Origin: Hyaloraphidium curvatum
Lineage: Eukaryota; Monoblepharomycota; Hyaloraphidiomycetes; Hyaloraphidiales; Hyaloraphidiaceae
Assembly: GCA_025558095.1 (NCBI GenBank)
Contig: JAIVFI010000009.1
Span: 310,001-374,000, forward strand
Direction of reading: 5' to 3'
DNA length: 64,000 bases
The position numbers and the translations under genes were made by a program. Under the pieces are notes generated by a model. It worked only from the letters and a program-made list of their open reading frames with translations, was not told where the DNA came from and searched no databases. Shown one piece after another: positions 41,892 through 53,414 of this stretch; position 1 is the first letter of the stretch, and each line of letters begins with the position of its first letter.

Positions 41892-44465
41892 TCACGAATA
41901 CACCAGAACGACATTGATGGCAACAGCAATTGTCAGAACAAGCACCAGCATTGTAGGCCCGACGCGTTCATCGTACGGTCCGGGTTCCTTCCGCCTCAAC
42001 CGGCCGGCCCGTGTGATGAAGATGAGAAGAGCGTAGACCATGGTCAGCAGAGCAATGCCCGTGAAGATAAGCCCGGCAATCTGCCCGGTGTGGCTGCCGA
42101 AGTTCAAAAGTCCCATGGAGAGGCCACCAAGAGTCACGGACTGCGAGGCGGTCAGTGAGCCAGACGAACTGTGTCACCCGCCGAACACTCACGAAACCCA
42201 ACCAGCTGAGGAAGGTCCGCTCGTTGGCAAAATAAGATTTCGGCTCGACCTTCATGTTGGCTTCCGGCAGTTTGCTGTAGGGCCAACATGCGTCGAACCA
42301 CGTCCCGAGCGGGTTCTGCTGCGGCTCCGCACGAAGTGAGAAGCCGCTTCCGCGGGGCGATAGCAGAGGCGTCCGTTCGCTGCCGTTCTCCTCCGACCAC
42401 TGGCTCAACGAAGTGGGTCTCCTCCGCGTTTGCTCTCTCCGGGGCTGGAGCTGCGGGCTCATAACCGCGGCATTGGTAAGGATCGGATCAAGGCGCAGTG
42501 TTGCCGGCAGTTGATCCGGGGGCGGGGCGGGTTTCCGGATGTCCTTCGACATCTGCGGCAACCAGAAGGGCAGGAGCTGCACGTGTCCGTCCAGCAGCGT
42601 CGAAACGCCGTGGATGAATTTGGAAAACTTCGGCACTTCCTCCACCAGGTGGGAAGCAACCAAGTCGCGGATCCATTTCGGCGACTCCTGGCCAAACTGC
42701 GTCTGCAGCTTAACCTCGAGCACGGCGTACGGGAAACTGGAAAGATCGAGCTTAGCCCCAAAATGCGGCACCGCAGGAGAGAACGCACATGATGTAGTCT
42801 TCCTTCGGCAGGTACTTGAAAGGGAAGTCGGTGCCGACGTCCTGCCGTCGCCACGAGTCCCCCGCTCTGGTCCTGCCGAAATCATCCTCCCGTATCATGG
42901 TGAGCTCCGTGTCCAGGGAAATGCGCACCCTCGCGTCTCCGGGCAACTGAAACGCGGTGCGGTTGTAGAAGGTCCGGATCATTGGCCGAAGCTTCCTGCC
43001 GAGGACGGCGGCCTGGACCTCGTTGGCAATGGCCTCGTTGGACTGCAGCTCCTTCTCGTCCTTGGTGCCTTTGGTCCGCATTTTCTCGGTGTATTCCGCA
43101 TACTTGTACTTGCCGTGAATGTAGTCGTTCATCTGGAATGCGGCAAAGGTGAATCACGACGAGGAGACCCGTAGAAGCCAACAAGTCCTCACGTGAGTTT
43201 CCTTTATGGGCACCCGCTGCTTCACGCTCGGCTCTCCGGTCCAATCCTCGTGGTGGGTTTTCCGCTCGATGAACACCTCCGACGCTTTCTCCGACCTGCC
43301 GTACCACCGAAAACGGATCGCCTGCGCGCCTTCGGTCTTCTCCAAGCGACCGAGATAGAGCTCGAAAGACTCGTTGTCGAAGTAGACCGAGGAGATAGCG
43401 GGGTCGGGCTCCTGCGAGCCCTTCGCAAAGACAAGGACCGGAAGGTGCTTCAAGATGATGCACTTGACTTCCATGACGTTGTCTGGCGACGAACCATGAG
43501 GGAACACACCCTGACGACGCCAAGAGTGAACGAACCAGGGTGAATCCAGTACTTGACCGTCTTTCGGACAAAGTCCTGCTGCTTGCCACCGGCCGTGCTC
43601 AGCTCCTCGTTCCGCTTGGTACCGTGCCTCGCCGCATCGTACAGCTTGGACAGCTTGATGATCATAGGATCAAAGGGGAAGGAATAGAAAGGATGCTTCT
43701 GGATTTCGAGGTCAAAGATGGGCTTGAAGTGCCGGCCGGTGAACTTGTCGTGCTTCTTCAGCATCTGCGGCCACAGGCATGAGACGAGGACAACATACGG
43801 ACTGTCATTTCAAACCTTCTGGAAGCCCGAGTAGTTGAGGCGGTTGTACCTGCTCATCTGGTTCACCTCGTTGGAGATCTTGTCCATCTGGGAACCGACG
43901 ATCTCGCATGCGCCCTTCACACCCCGCCCACGACACAGGACCGCACCTCCTTGAGCACAGCGTCCGTTTTCCGCTTCCGCTCCTCCTCCGAAGACGTGGG
44001 GTCCGCCAGGATGCCCTCGACCTCGGCCTCGGCGTCCCCGATCCTCCTCCTCAGCTCGTCGGTCTTGAGCCTGTGGAACGCGACCACCTTCTCCAGCTCC
44101 CGCCGCATCTCCGTCTGGAACCGCGCCTCGTCCTCGTCCGTGATGGGCTTCACGGCCGGCGCGGAACCGGGGGTCGCCTCCCCTGCCGGAGCTTCGTTCG
44201 AGCTGGTCATGCTCTTCAGGAGGCGCTTTAGGCCCAGATAATCCATGTAGTAGTACTGTGCCACGAGAAATGAAAGTTTCCATAGGCCCAGATCGAAGCG
44301 TAGCGTGGGAACCGGGACCGGGAGTGAGGCAGCTTCAGGCGGCGTCGGGGACGCGTTCCCACCTTCCATTCCGCGTATTCCGCGGCCTGGACCAAGAGAC
44401 ACGTCAGAATGAACACCATCGCCCTGCTGCGCATCGCGAACCTGGAGCTCCTGGCCGAACTTCAT
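41892..44465 (-). CDS. VTC4: Vacuolar transporter chaperone VTC4 (polyphosphate polymerase)
   Basis: VTC4 is the catalytic subunit that makes polyphosphate from ATP and passes it into acidocalcisomes or the vacuole. The ATG at 44465 starts MKFGQELQ, spliced to a 24-nt micro-exon (44363-44386, AAEYAEWK) and then [15 protein letters not shown]. This builds the SPX inositol-pyrophosphate sensor, continuing to [13 protein letters not shown]. The catalytic tunnel domain has [54 protein letters not shown] and [36 protein letters not shown] and [17 protein letters not shown] follow, keeping the basic and acidic residues expected in the tunnel. The C-terminal DUF202 membrane domain starts [15 protein letters not shown] and has three hydrophobic helices. 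At least eight introns are visible. Confidence 0.95.
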
Positions 44466-44617
44466 GCCTGCGAGGTTGTTGCTCACACGCTGGTCAGATG
44501 TGGAGGCGCCCTGCCGATCAAAGCATCAACTTCTCTGCAGATGTACGGAGAGATTACAGCGAGAGCTTGACTAATAGCAACACCAAACAGCCCACGGGCA
44601 AAGCCACCAAGTGACAG

Positions 44618-45597
44618 CTATTGACCCTCTATCGAAAGGTCGGTCCTCAGTTTAGGGACGTCCATGTAACCGCCGAACTCCTTGGAAAAGGTGGCGGCGG
44701 GAGGCGGGTCGGCTTCGGCCGCCTTCTTGGCCTTCTTCCCCCGAGCCGGCTTTGCCGGGACCGCGAATTCGGGAGCGGCAGCCAGCGGATCGGGCGAGTC
44801 GGCCGCGGGCTCGACCACCACCTCGTGATCCTGCTCCCCAAGCGACTGGACCTCCTGTGCTTCCTCCTCTTCGTCTTCGTTGAGCGCGGCGGCCTGGAGC
44901 AGCGCCGCCATCGACCCACTCTGCGCGGGGCCTTCCTCGCCGCCCTGCGCTTCGGTGTCGTAGTAGCCGATCTCGGCGCCGCCGTAGCCCTCGGCGTAGC
45001 CGACCTCCTCCTCGGCGTACTCGGCCTCGTGGACCTCCTCCCCGCCGGGGACAAAGTCGCCCGGCCCCATGCCGTACGGGTAGACGGTCCAGCCGGCCCG
45101 GGCGTTGGTGTGGTACGTGGTCTTGCAGTGCTTGAGGAAGTTGGAGAGCGTGGTGAATCCCTGGCCGCAGCACACGCAGCGGTAGTGGTTCGAGGGGCAG
45201 ATCTCGTGCTGCCGGACCGTCAGTGCCGTCGGTGCCCGACGGCGCGCGATCTACCCACGCATTGGGCGTTGAACTTGGTCGAGAAGGTCCGGTTGCACCG
45301 CGTGCAGGTCATGCCGTCGGGGCCGAGCATGGTGTTGCGGAACCTGCAGTGGTTCTGCCCGTGCTTGACCTCCTGCTGCTCGACGATGCTGACGGTGAGC
45401 GGCGCCACCTCCTGGACGAAGTAGGCCCTGCGGTCCTCGCGGTTCTGCGGCTCGTCGATGATTGTGTGCTCGGGGCACGGCTCGGCGCCGGTGTGGCAGT
45501 TTGTCTTCATCTGGTTGCGCGGGGGCGCGAGCGGGTCGGCGACCCTGCGGGGGGCCTTTTTCGTCGGCGACGCCTTGGGTTTCGCGGCCCTGGGCAT
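44618..45597 (-). CDS. Putative zinc-finger protein, function unknown
   Basis: The ATG at 45597 starts MPRAAKPKASPTKKAPRRVAD, a basic leader. Two cysteine-based modules follow. The first, MTCTRCNRTFSTKFNAQC, includes CTRC. After an intron near 45205-45255, the second reads YRCVCCGQGFTTLSNFLKHCKTTYH, close to a C2H2 finger (C-xx-C, then H and H). The rest is Tyr/Glu-rich and acidic (EAEYAEEEVGYAEGYGGAEIGY), then EDEEEEAQEVQ, then the basic ARGKKAKKAAE, ending at 44618. I recognise the finger type but not an orthologous family. A nuclear DNA- or RNA-binding role is inferred. It is divergent from TRM8 (331 bp between starts). Confidence 0.6.
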
Positions 45598-45928
45598 GCT
45601 TGCGGCGGCGTGCGGCGACTTCAGAGGGTAAAAGGACTCGGAATCCGGCGGGCGCTGCGGGGGGCGGCGCGGATCCGCGGTGTGAGCGAGGCGGAAACGG
45701 GACGGCCGTGCGCAGCCGGGCGGGCGCCTTGCGTGCCCGCCGCCGGCCGCCCGCCGTGGCGCACCTTGAAAGCGATCCGCGGCTCGGATTCTTCCTGCGC
45801 CGGGCGGAGGATCCACGGGACGGCGGCGGCAGAGAGCTCCCAGACAGACTTCGTCTCAACGCGCGTGATGGCGAGGACGTGCCGTCCAACCATCAAAAAC
45901 AGCGCCTCGAAATCGCCCATTCACCGCG

Positions 45929-46913
45929 ATGTCCTCCTCCGAGCCTCCATCGGCTCCCGTATCCCTGCCCCAGAAGCGCTTCTTCCGGCAGCGCGCCCAC
46001 GTCAACGTCCTCTCGGACCACTTCCTCCGCTACCCCCGCACCCCCCGCGACGGCGACTGGGCCGAGATGTACCCCGCCTTTGTCCGGGGCACCAAGCGGC
46101 CCGCAGCGGACGACGAGGAGGGCGGGAGGAAGAGGGCGAAGAGCGCGGAGGAGGGGGCGGTGGAGGTGCCGGCCGAGACGGTGGAGGTGCTGGATGTGGA
46201 CGAGGAGGAGGAGCGCGAGCGGGTCTGGAAGGCGGCGAAAAAGGTCGAATTCGCGGACATTGGGTGCGGCTACGGCGGTCTGATGAGTGGGTTTCCTTGC
46301 CATGGATCCTCTTCCTTCCGCTGAGCTTCTTTCGCAGTCGAGCTGTCGCCGCTCTTTCCCGACACGCTCATGCTCGGCATGGAGATTCGGCACAAGGTCT
46401 GCGCATACGTGGACCAGCGGATCAAGGCACTGCGCGCCAAGGCGAAGGAAGAGGGCGGGCAGGCGTACGAAAACATCGCCGTGGTGCGGGGCAACGCCAT
46501 GAAGTACATGGCCAACTTTTTCGAGAAGGGACAGGTCGGTCGCCATAGCGGCCGACGGGATGAACACAAGCTGACCATTCCATTAGCTAAAGAAGATCTT
46601 TTTCCTCTACCCGGACCCGAACTTCAAGCGCCGCACGCACAGCCGCCGCATCATCTCCCCCAACCTCCTCTCCGAGTACGCGTACCACCTCGCCGTCGGC
46701 GGCCTGCTGTACACGTGTACGGACGTGCTGGCGCTGCACGAGTGGATGGTGGACAAGCTGGGGCGGCACCCGCTGTACGAGCGGCTGAGCGAGGAGGAGG
46801 TGCAGGCGGATCCGTGCAGGGAGGCGGTGTGGGGCGGGACCGAGGAGGGGAAGAAGGTGGAGCGGAACGGCGGCGGCAAGTGGATGTCGATCTGGAGGAG
46901 GATCGAGGCGTAG
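45929..46913 (+). CDS. TRM8: tRNA (guanine-N7-)-methyltransferase catalytic subunit (TRM8/METTL1)
   Basis: TRM8 with TRM82/WDR4 methylates G46 of tRNA using S-adenosylmethionine. The ATG at 45929 reads MSSSEPPSAPVSLPQKRFFRQRAH, containing the family QKRFFRQRAH signature, followed by NVLSDHFLRYP. An acidic/Lys insert (residues 55-95) is longer than usual. FADIGCGYGGLM is the SAM-binding motif I, followed by an intron and ELSPLFPDTLMLGMEIRHKVC. The next exon starts KIFFLYPDPNFKRRTHSRRII, where most homologues have FPDPHFK. It ends with LLYTCTDVLALHEWMV, then HPLYERLS, at 46913. Two introns are present. The stop is 43 bp from that of the converging ALKBH7-like gene. Confidence 0.93.
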
Positions 46914-46956
46914 TTTTCGCAGCGACAACATGCCATGACAACCGCCCAGCCCAGGG

Positions 46957-47769
46957 CTAACCTCCCAGGGCATCCCGGAACAAGACCGTTATCCGCCGGT
47001 CCCCGGCGATGCGCTCGCCCCTGAACGTCCGTTCCAGCGGTATCTCGTGCGTGTAGTCGTACCGCAGCTTCCCGACCTGCGCGTAGAAGGTCCGCGGCCG
47101 GAGCAGCACCCGCACCTCCCTTTCCGGCTCGCCCACGGGCCTGAACACGGCCACCGCCCCCGCGCCCAGGCACACGGCGCACACGATGCCTCCGCTCGCG
47201 TTGACGTTGTCCACGTGCGGGCCGATCTCCCCGTCGCCCTCGCGCAGGTCCAGCACGTGCGGGGGGAGCCACGGCGTCCGAGCGGGAAAGAGCGAGTACA
47301 CGCGGCGGAATATGGCCAGCGTGGTCGGGTCCTCTTCGTCCAGCGGGTGCCTTTTCGCGGGGTCGCAGAGGTCCGACCCGCGCCCCGAACCCCACGAGCT
47401 GATGCTGCACTCGCGGTAGTGCCTGATGACGCCGTCAAAATGGCCGTCCTCGTAGCGGCGGCCGGCGATGCGGCGGATCTTGGCCGCCGCGGCGGCAAAC
47501 AGGTGGTCGTGCTCGTCCTGCGAGACAAAGTCCGGGATGACGAGGAGGTCCGAGGCGTCGAAGGACCGGGGGGCCAAGGAGAGGTCGACGAGGTCGGCCA
47601 GGGCCGCGCGGGACGTCGAGACCAGCGGCTTGGTGAGCACGCGGGGGGTCGGAGGGGTGTCCGGGGCCGGCGAGCCGGCGGGTTGGGCGGCGCCGTACGC
47701 GACGGCGCGTCGCGGGGTTCGGGGCAACCGGGCGGCCAGCCGGGCCCGCAGCACCGCGGCCGCCGACAT
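46957..47769 (-). CDS. AlkB-family dioxygenase, ALKBH7-like
   Basis: This is a 2-oxoglutarate/Fe(II) dioxygenase of the AlkB superfamily. The ATG at 47769 starts MSAAAVLRARLAARLPRTPRRAV, an Arg-rich, Ala-rich leader compatible with mitochondrial import, as in ALKBH7. The body reads LLVIPDFVSQDEHDHLFAAA, YEDGHFDGVIRHYRECSIS and GEIGPHVDNVNASGGIVCAV, where H-x-D supplies two iron ligands. VRVLLRPRTFYAQVGKLRYDYTHEIP follows, with H the third ligand. RRITVLFRD supplies the Arg residues that hold 2-oxoglutarate. It is a single exon of 271 residues, close to the usual length plus leader. ALKBH7 is the best subfamily match by the YTHEI and leader features; the substrate is not shown by the sequence. 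Confidence 0.85.
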   Translation of the reverse strand: MSAAAVLRARLAARLPRTPRRAVAYGAAQPAGSPAPDTPPTPRVLTKPLVSTSRAALADLVDLSLAPRSFDASDLLVIPDFVSQDEHDHLFAAAAAKIRRIAGRRYEDGHFDGVIRHYRECSISSWGSGRGSDLCDPAKRHPLDEEDPTTLAIFRRVYSLFPARTPWLPPHVLDLREGDGEIGPHVDNVNASGGIVCAVCLGAGAVAVFRPVGEPEREVRVLLRPRTFYAQVGKLRYDYTHEIPLERTFRGERIAGDRRITVLFRDALGG

Positions 47770-47909
47770 CTCCACCCAACAGCTTAAGCAGAGCTCAGAA
47801 AAGGTAGCTAGAGCCTGCCAGGCGCCCCAGTCGCGAGTGGTGCCGCGCGCGGGTTGAAAACCTCTCAGAAGCCAGGGAGGAGTGTACTTTTACTGTTCCA
47901 CAACTAGAA

Positions 47910-49628
47910 ATGCTTGCCAGTGCCGCGATGGACGAGACTGCCGAGGGCGACGCAGGCGACGGCTCGTACTACGAGTTTGCGGGCGACCCGGGCGAGCTCG
48001 TCACGGCGGCGTTCGGGCCGCCGGCGACCCACGCGGCCGCGCACTTCTTCAACGCGCGCGACGCCGACATCGCGTGGGGCGACGCCGGCGGCTGGGGGGC
48101 CGCAGCAGGCGCCACGTCATCGGTGCACTTCCGCGCCGGCGCGCTGCCGACTCCGCGCGCGCTGCTTTTCGACGTGGCCGGCGGCTTCGGCCGCGCGGGC
48201 AGGCACGGCGGGCTCGGCGTCACAGACGACCCGGACGCCGTCAACAGCAGCCTGCCGGCCTGGGACGGCGGCGTCGCCACGTTCGCCGCGCAGCGCATCG
48301 GCGACACCGCCTACTCGCGGCACCTGGCCGCCCTGGGCGCCCCCGGCTACGAGCCGCCGGCCCGCTCGGACTTTGCACTCGACGCCTCCGCGTCCTGGGC
48401 GGACTACGCGCGCACCTACTTCCACCCGCGCTCGCTGGTCGCCGCGCCGCTGGACCCCGCCGGGCTGTCGGCAACAGGCGCCGCCGAGATGTGGTCCGCA
48501 GCGTCCTACTCGGACTGGGCCGACGACGCCTTCGACGCCCTGCGGCGGCTGGCCGAAGAGTGCGGCCGCATGCAGGGCATCCAGGTCCTGTGCACCGCGG
48601 GCGGCTGGGGCGGCCTGGCAGCGGGATTCGCCGAGCGCGCGGCGGACGAGATCGGGCGGAACGACATCGTGGCGCTGCCGATCGACTGCGCGCCGCTGGC
48701 CGAGGTCGGCGGCCGCACCGTGCACGACTTGACTGCAGCGCAGCCTTTCCGCGCGGTCGAGGTCATCAAGACGGCGCAGATGCTGTACGAGCCGTGCTCG
48801 CTCGTTCTGCCCGTCACGCTGCCGCGCGCCCTGGCACCGCGTTCTTGGTCGCGCCACGCCTCCAAGCTGGACCTATCTCTGCCCTACCACACCGGCTTCC
48901 TGGTCGCTTCTGCGCTGGACACGATCGGCCTGCCCTGGCGCACCCCCGGACGGGGCCTGCGCGAGGCGATCGACGGGGTGCGGGCCATGCCAGGAGCGCG
49001 GATCGCCGGCCTGGCTTCCGCGTGGCCGCTCCCCCTGTACGACACCGGCGACTTTGCCGGCATCCGCCGCGGGCTGAGCGAGCTGATGGGCGTGCAGTAC
49101 GATGCCTCAGGCCGCGCCGCACCGTCGTCCTCCCCATCGACCATGCTGGACCTCCTCCGCGGGCAGCCCGGCGCCTCCGCCGCGGCATTCCTTTTTCTCC
49201 CGGGCTCCTCCTCGCCGCCCGCGGTGCACCCCGACGTCTCGCACCGCCTTGTCCTCCGCGGCCTCCCTGCCTCCCATGCCGCCGCCTCCGCAGACCTCCT
49301 CCAGGGCGCCTGGGGCGTCCCCCCCCTCTCCACGGACATCTTTTCTGCCCCCGACCCCGCCACGCAGCCCGACTCGGCGCCGGACATCTTCTCCCCCTCC
49401 ATCTCGGACCGCGGCTGGGCTTCGGGGTCGCCGCGCACCGAGCACGCGGCCTCGTTCCCGCACGCCACGAGGATTTACTCCTCCGCGTCGATCGGAGCGT
49501 GGATGCGGGGGGAGGCGGCGGCGGCGGGGAGGGAGCGGAGGGCGGCGAAGGAGGCGGACGGGGCGTGGGAGGAGGTCAGGGAGGCGTGGGATGCGGTCGC
49601 GGGCGTGTACGAGGACATGGAGGCGTGA
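47910..49628 (+). CDS. DML1: Misato/DML1 tubulin-like protein
   Basis: Misato/DML1 proteins combine a tubulin-like GTPase fold with mitochondrial inheritance functions; the human homologue also affects spindle and CCT-tubulin work. The ATG at 47910 (or 47928) leads into ELVTAAFGPPATHAAAHFFNARDA, matching the tubulin-like N-terminus. PRALLFDVAGGFG, ASWADYARTYFHPRSLVAA, MQGIQVLCTAGGWGGLAAGF (Gly-rich loop) and YHTGFLVASALDTIGLPWR follow. A C-terminal segment ends in a coiled-coil-like RERRAAKEADGAWEEVREA. It is a single exon of about 570 residues. The family signature WxDYxRTYxHPRS is the best evidence. It is divergent from the ALKBH7-like gene (140 bp). Confidence 0.85.
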   Translation: MLASAAMDETAEGDAGDGSYYEFAGDPGELVTAAFGPPATHAAAHFFNARDADIAWGDAGGWGAAAGATSSVHFRAGALPTPRALLFDVAGGFGRAGRHGGLGVTDDPDAVNSSLPAWDGGVATFAAQRIGDTAYSRHLAALGAPGYEPPARSDFALDASASWADYARTYFHPRSLVAAPLDPAGLSATGAAEMWSAASYSDWADDAFDALRRLAEECGRMQGIQVLCTAGGWGGLAAGFAERAADEIGRNDIVALPIDCAPLAEVGGRTVHDLTAAQPFRAVEVIKTAQMLYEPCSLVLPVTLPRALAPRSWSRHASKLDLSLPYHTGFLVASALDTIGLPWRTPGRGLREAIDGVRAMPGARIAGLASAWPLPLYDTGDFAGIRRGLSELMGVQYDASGRAAPSSSPSTMLDLLRGQPGASAAAFLFLPGSSSPPAVHPDVSHRLVLRGLPASHAAASADLLQGAWGVPPLSTDIFSAPDPATQPDSAPDIFSPSISDRGWASGSPRTEHAASFPHATRIYSSASIGAWMRGEAAAAGRERRAAKEADGAWEEVREAWDAVAGVYEDMEA

Positions 49629-49824
49629 TCGATTGGGAATGCGGGGACGCAACTGGCCGTGCATCATGGATTCGGGATTACTGCATGCTATCCACGATCT
49701 GGAATGGTCGCCGTCGCCAATATTCGGTTCACGAGCATTTGACGTCAGATGTGGCGAAGCTCGAGGCTCGGGACCACGAATCCTGAAGGTGACTCGCCAT
49801 CCTCATCCCAAATCCAACAATGCC

Positions 49825-52140
49825 ATGGGCGCAAAATCATTCGGATCTCGAACAATATCGCCTCCGCATGCCCGTGAGGCTGCGTCCTCGGCCCGCCTGG
49901 CCGCGCTGCTCTTCCTCTCTCTCGCCGCGGCGCTTCTGCTCCCCGCGACCGGAGCCCCGCTCGCGCCCCGCCAGCTGGCGACCACCGCCCCGCCGACCGC
50001 CGCCAACTTCACCGTGACGGTCTGGCGGCCGGGGCAGTACCGCCGCGGCGCCGCGACGACGGTGTGGGCGCGCAACTGGGGCGCCGACAGGCGGGGCGAC
50101 TCGACGGTGCAGCTGCAGCGGGCGGTCGACGAGTGCGCGCGGCGGGTCAGGGATCCTGCCGTGAAGATGTGCACGCTGCAGCTGACGAGGGGGAGGACAT
50201 GTGGGTTCGGAGCCGGGGCCTCTGTCCGCGGATCCTGACATCGCTGATGAGGACAGACAATGTCACGGCCCTCCGTGTCTCGGGCATGCACGACTTTCTC
50301 CTCGAGGGCAACGGCGCGACGCTGTTCTACACGCGGGACGGGTACGATCGCTGCTTCCCCGAGGCCCCGGACGAGGACGGGGTCTGCCCGCCCTATTTCG
50401 ACGTGCGCAACTGCACGCGGTGCCAGTTCCGCGGCCTGTCGTTGGATTGGAACTGGCTCCGCTGGCGGATCGCCTCCATCGGCAGGCTGGTCTCGCGGCA
50501 GCACGACCCGGTGACCAACGTCTCTCGGTGGAACTTCAAGATCGAGGCGCCGCCCACTCCGCGCGGCGGGCTCGACACAAGCACCATCTACGCCTTCCAG
50601 TCGCTGCACCCGCTGGACCCCAAGTCGCTGTCGGTCGGAGTGCGCGCGAAGTTCGAGTACTACCTGACCGGGGCCACGGGCGTGTGGGGCGGCGGCCTGC
50701 GGAAGCGGAACCACGTCGCCGAGGCCGTGGGACCGCGGCCGTTCGGCCTTGCCCCGGGGATGCTCGGGGACCCCAACGCCGTGGTCATGCACGTGGACAG
50801 GGTCGAGGTGTCGGGCGAAGGGGGCGGAAGCGCGGGCGGGACGGTGCCCAACATCATCACCACCTCGCCCAACGTGGCAATCGTGCTCACCCGCACCATC
50901 AACGACTTTGGGCCCATCGACAGCAGGGGTCCCACGCCCGTCGGATCGCTGTGGCTGATGAAGCACCTTGCCTACGAGGTGCACGGCTTCCGGCTGCGGG
51001 ACTCGGCGCACGTCACCCTCTCCGACCTGACGATCCGCTCGGTGCCGGGAAAGACCGTGATCGTCGACTACCTTACGCACCACGTCGAGATCCACGGGCT
51101 CTCGGTGGCGATGGCCGCCCCGCCCAAGCTCGGCGGCCCGCGCATGCTCTCGTCCGCGTCGGACGGGATCTGGGCGGGCCAGACGTCGGGCGACCTGCTC
51201 ATCCGCGACTCGAACTTTTCCTTCATCGGCGACGACGCCATCAACGTCAACACGCCGACCTCGATGCACAACATCACCTACGCCAACGGCACGGCCGAGG
51301 GCCTGCCGGACTACGGCACCCTCGTCGTCTCGCGCAGCCCCAAGTGGCGCATCCACTTTGCCACGGGCGACACGCTCATGTTCCTGGACGCCCGGACCAT
51401 CGCCCCGCTGGGCATCAACCGCACCGTCGTCTCGGCCACCTACGATCCGAAGGCCGGCGAAGGCACTTGGACCGTGGTCTTGGACCGGCCCCTCGATCCC
51501 GCCGAGCACCCGCTGCTGGCTTCCCCTCCCTTGGACCTCGGCCTGGTCAACGCCCGCCTGATCCCGTCCCGGGTGATCGTCCGCAACGTGCGGACGGACC
51601 ACCACCGCGCGCGCGGGGTGCTCCTGCAGGTCCGATCCGCCGTCGTGGAGGGCTGCCGCTTCGAGCGGGTGCAGCAGTCTGCTCTTTTGGTCCGCGCCTG
51701 TGCGGCGAGCCAGGAGGGCACCGGCGCGTCGGACGTGGTGCTCTCGCGGAACGAGATCGTGACGGCGGATGCGACGGGGTGGAACCGCGCCGTGGCGGTG
51801 GATGTTATGGCGAAGAGTTGGGAGAGGGTCGAGGCCAGGGGGAGGCATGTGGGGTTGCGGGTGCTGGACAACAGGGTGCTGCTCGCGCCGTCGTGGGTGT
51901 TTCGGGCGTGCCGTCGGGCGGATGGATGGCTGACGCGCTCCTTCCCGCCCCGGATACAGGCTGGCGGTCGCCATCGAGTCGGCGAAGGACGTCGTGGTCG
52001 CGCGGACCCGGAGCACGGCGGACCCGGCGCCGGCGGACTCGGAGGCAGGCCGGGTAAAGGCCCGGTACTCGGACAACGTGACCATGACGGGGAACTACCT
52101 GTGCACCGCGAAGGGTTGGTGCAGGCGGTCCGAGGTCTGA
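49825..52140 (+). CDS. Secreted right-handed beta-helix protein
   Basis: The ATG at 49825 leads into a signal peptide (LAALLFLSLAAALLLPATGAPL). The protein then reads FTVTVWRPGQYRRG and DSTVQLQRAVDECARRV. An intron at about 50200-50255 joins LTRGRT to NVTALRVSGMHDFLLEGNGATLF, typical of a parallel beta-helix coil. Repeats such as VHGFRLRDSAHVTLSDLTIRS, VDYLTHHVEIHGLSVAM, DLLIRDSNFSFIGDDAINVNTP and NVRTDHHRARGVLLQ fit a right-handed helix with Asn/Asp turns. The IGDDAINV text resembles fungal glycoside hydrolases and related beta-helix proteins. A late intron, about 51897-51959, leads to AVAIESAKDVVVART and the Cys-bearing end (NYLCTAKGWCRRSEV) at 52140. A polysaccharide substrate is inferred. 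Confidence 0.78.
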
Positions 52141-53414
52141 GTCGGTGGTGGTCTTTTGGGCATGGGGAATGGCGGGCCGTTGTCGTTTACCGATACCCCG
52201 TGGAGAGCTCCGTTGAGTGCAATGCGATGTACAGAGATGGAAGCAGCTGCTGATTCGGACGATTCGGCGGTTGAGGGCGCCCCATGACCGAACGCCGGGA
52301 ACGGCAGGACCCGACGCCGCGGGCCCGCCATCCCCGCCTTGGCATTCGCCCTTCGAGGTCTTTGAGCCGCCATCGGCCCTCCTGAAGTGCGGAAGCCCCC
52401 CTGATTATAAGCCACCATCCGATCCGGCCGATCCGACCGTCCGTGAGGAGAGTCAGATGGGTTTGCACAGCCGACCAGGCGGGCCGAGCGGCGTCGTGCG
52501 GATCTCGCGCGTCGTGCCGAACCAGAAGCGCTGGCGGATGCGCGTCGCCTCGGTGCGGAAGGCCTCCCGGCGGCTTCAGGGGTGGCCCGTGCGTCCGGCC
52601 AAAGTCGCTGGCCGGGGGGCCGGTCGGCCTCGGGGCTTTATGGGCCGATCCAATGAAGTGGAAAGGAGCTTGAAGGATGCGGAAGGCGTTGGGTGTCACT
52701 GTTGTCTGCCATCGCATCGGTATTTATGGCCCCTGGGATGGCGATCCTCGATTGGCCACCGATCCCCAAGCTGCGTGTGACCGGGGGATCGGTGACGTTC
52801 AGGGGCCTTCTGGCCAATAAATGCCTCCGGAATCACCATCAGTGCTTGCGTCCTACGTTCTGGTAAGACGCGAGTGGCGGTAGGCGTCGCTCGCCCGTCT
52901 GGATGGGCTTCAACGGCCGGCGAGAGGGATAGGGGACCAACACAGGCAGAGGCACTCCGTTTGGGCCGGCAGCCGTTGATTCTGCTGAATCGCTAGATTC
53001 AGATGAAGCGGCCGCATCGGGTGGTCTGTCCGATTGGCGGGACACATTGGCCTGTTTCAGACGATGGACGCGGTCGTTCCGGCAAATTTTGGACCCGGAA
53101 GGGGCTTGGTGCGGCCTCCGAATCGGCGGGCAGGGGCGGGTGCGGGGCGCCTCGACTCGCCGCCAACCGATATCTCGTACAGTCATTAGCGTGCCTGCGC
53201 ATCGTGGTTGCTCGCGATGCTCGGTTGGGTCGGGCCGGTCGGGTCCAATCAGATCGTGGCCCAAGCGGTCGCGGGGGGCGGCTGGTTTCCGCCGGCCCGG
53301 GCGCACGGAACCACATCGAAACAACTTCGTGCCACCGACCCTGGCCACGAGCGAGACCGCGACACCGTCCCCGCCGTTCCCCGCCGCTCCCTCCGCCCCT
53401 TCCCGCTTCCCGCC
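52141..53414. other. 1.27-kb intergenic stretch
   Basis: I see no supported gene. Open frames exist on both strands but have no recognisable protein character. The stretch has repeated GATCC/CCGATC-type tetranucleotide clusters near 52420-52445. It separates the beta-helix gene from the cyclin gene and may hold long untranslated and promoter regions. Confidence 0.4.

Noticed and set aside
49803-52085. A 760-codon minus-strand frame opposite the beta-helix gene
   Set aside because: The plus strand has a signal peptide, consistent splicing and beta-helix repeats. The minus frame is Arg/His/Gly-rich with no domain.
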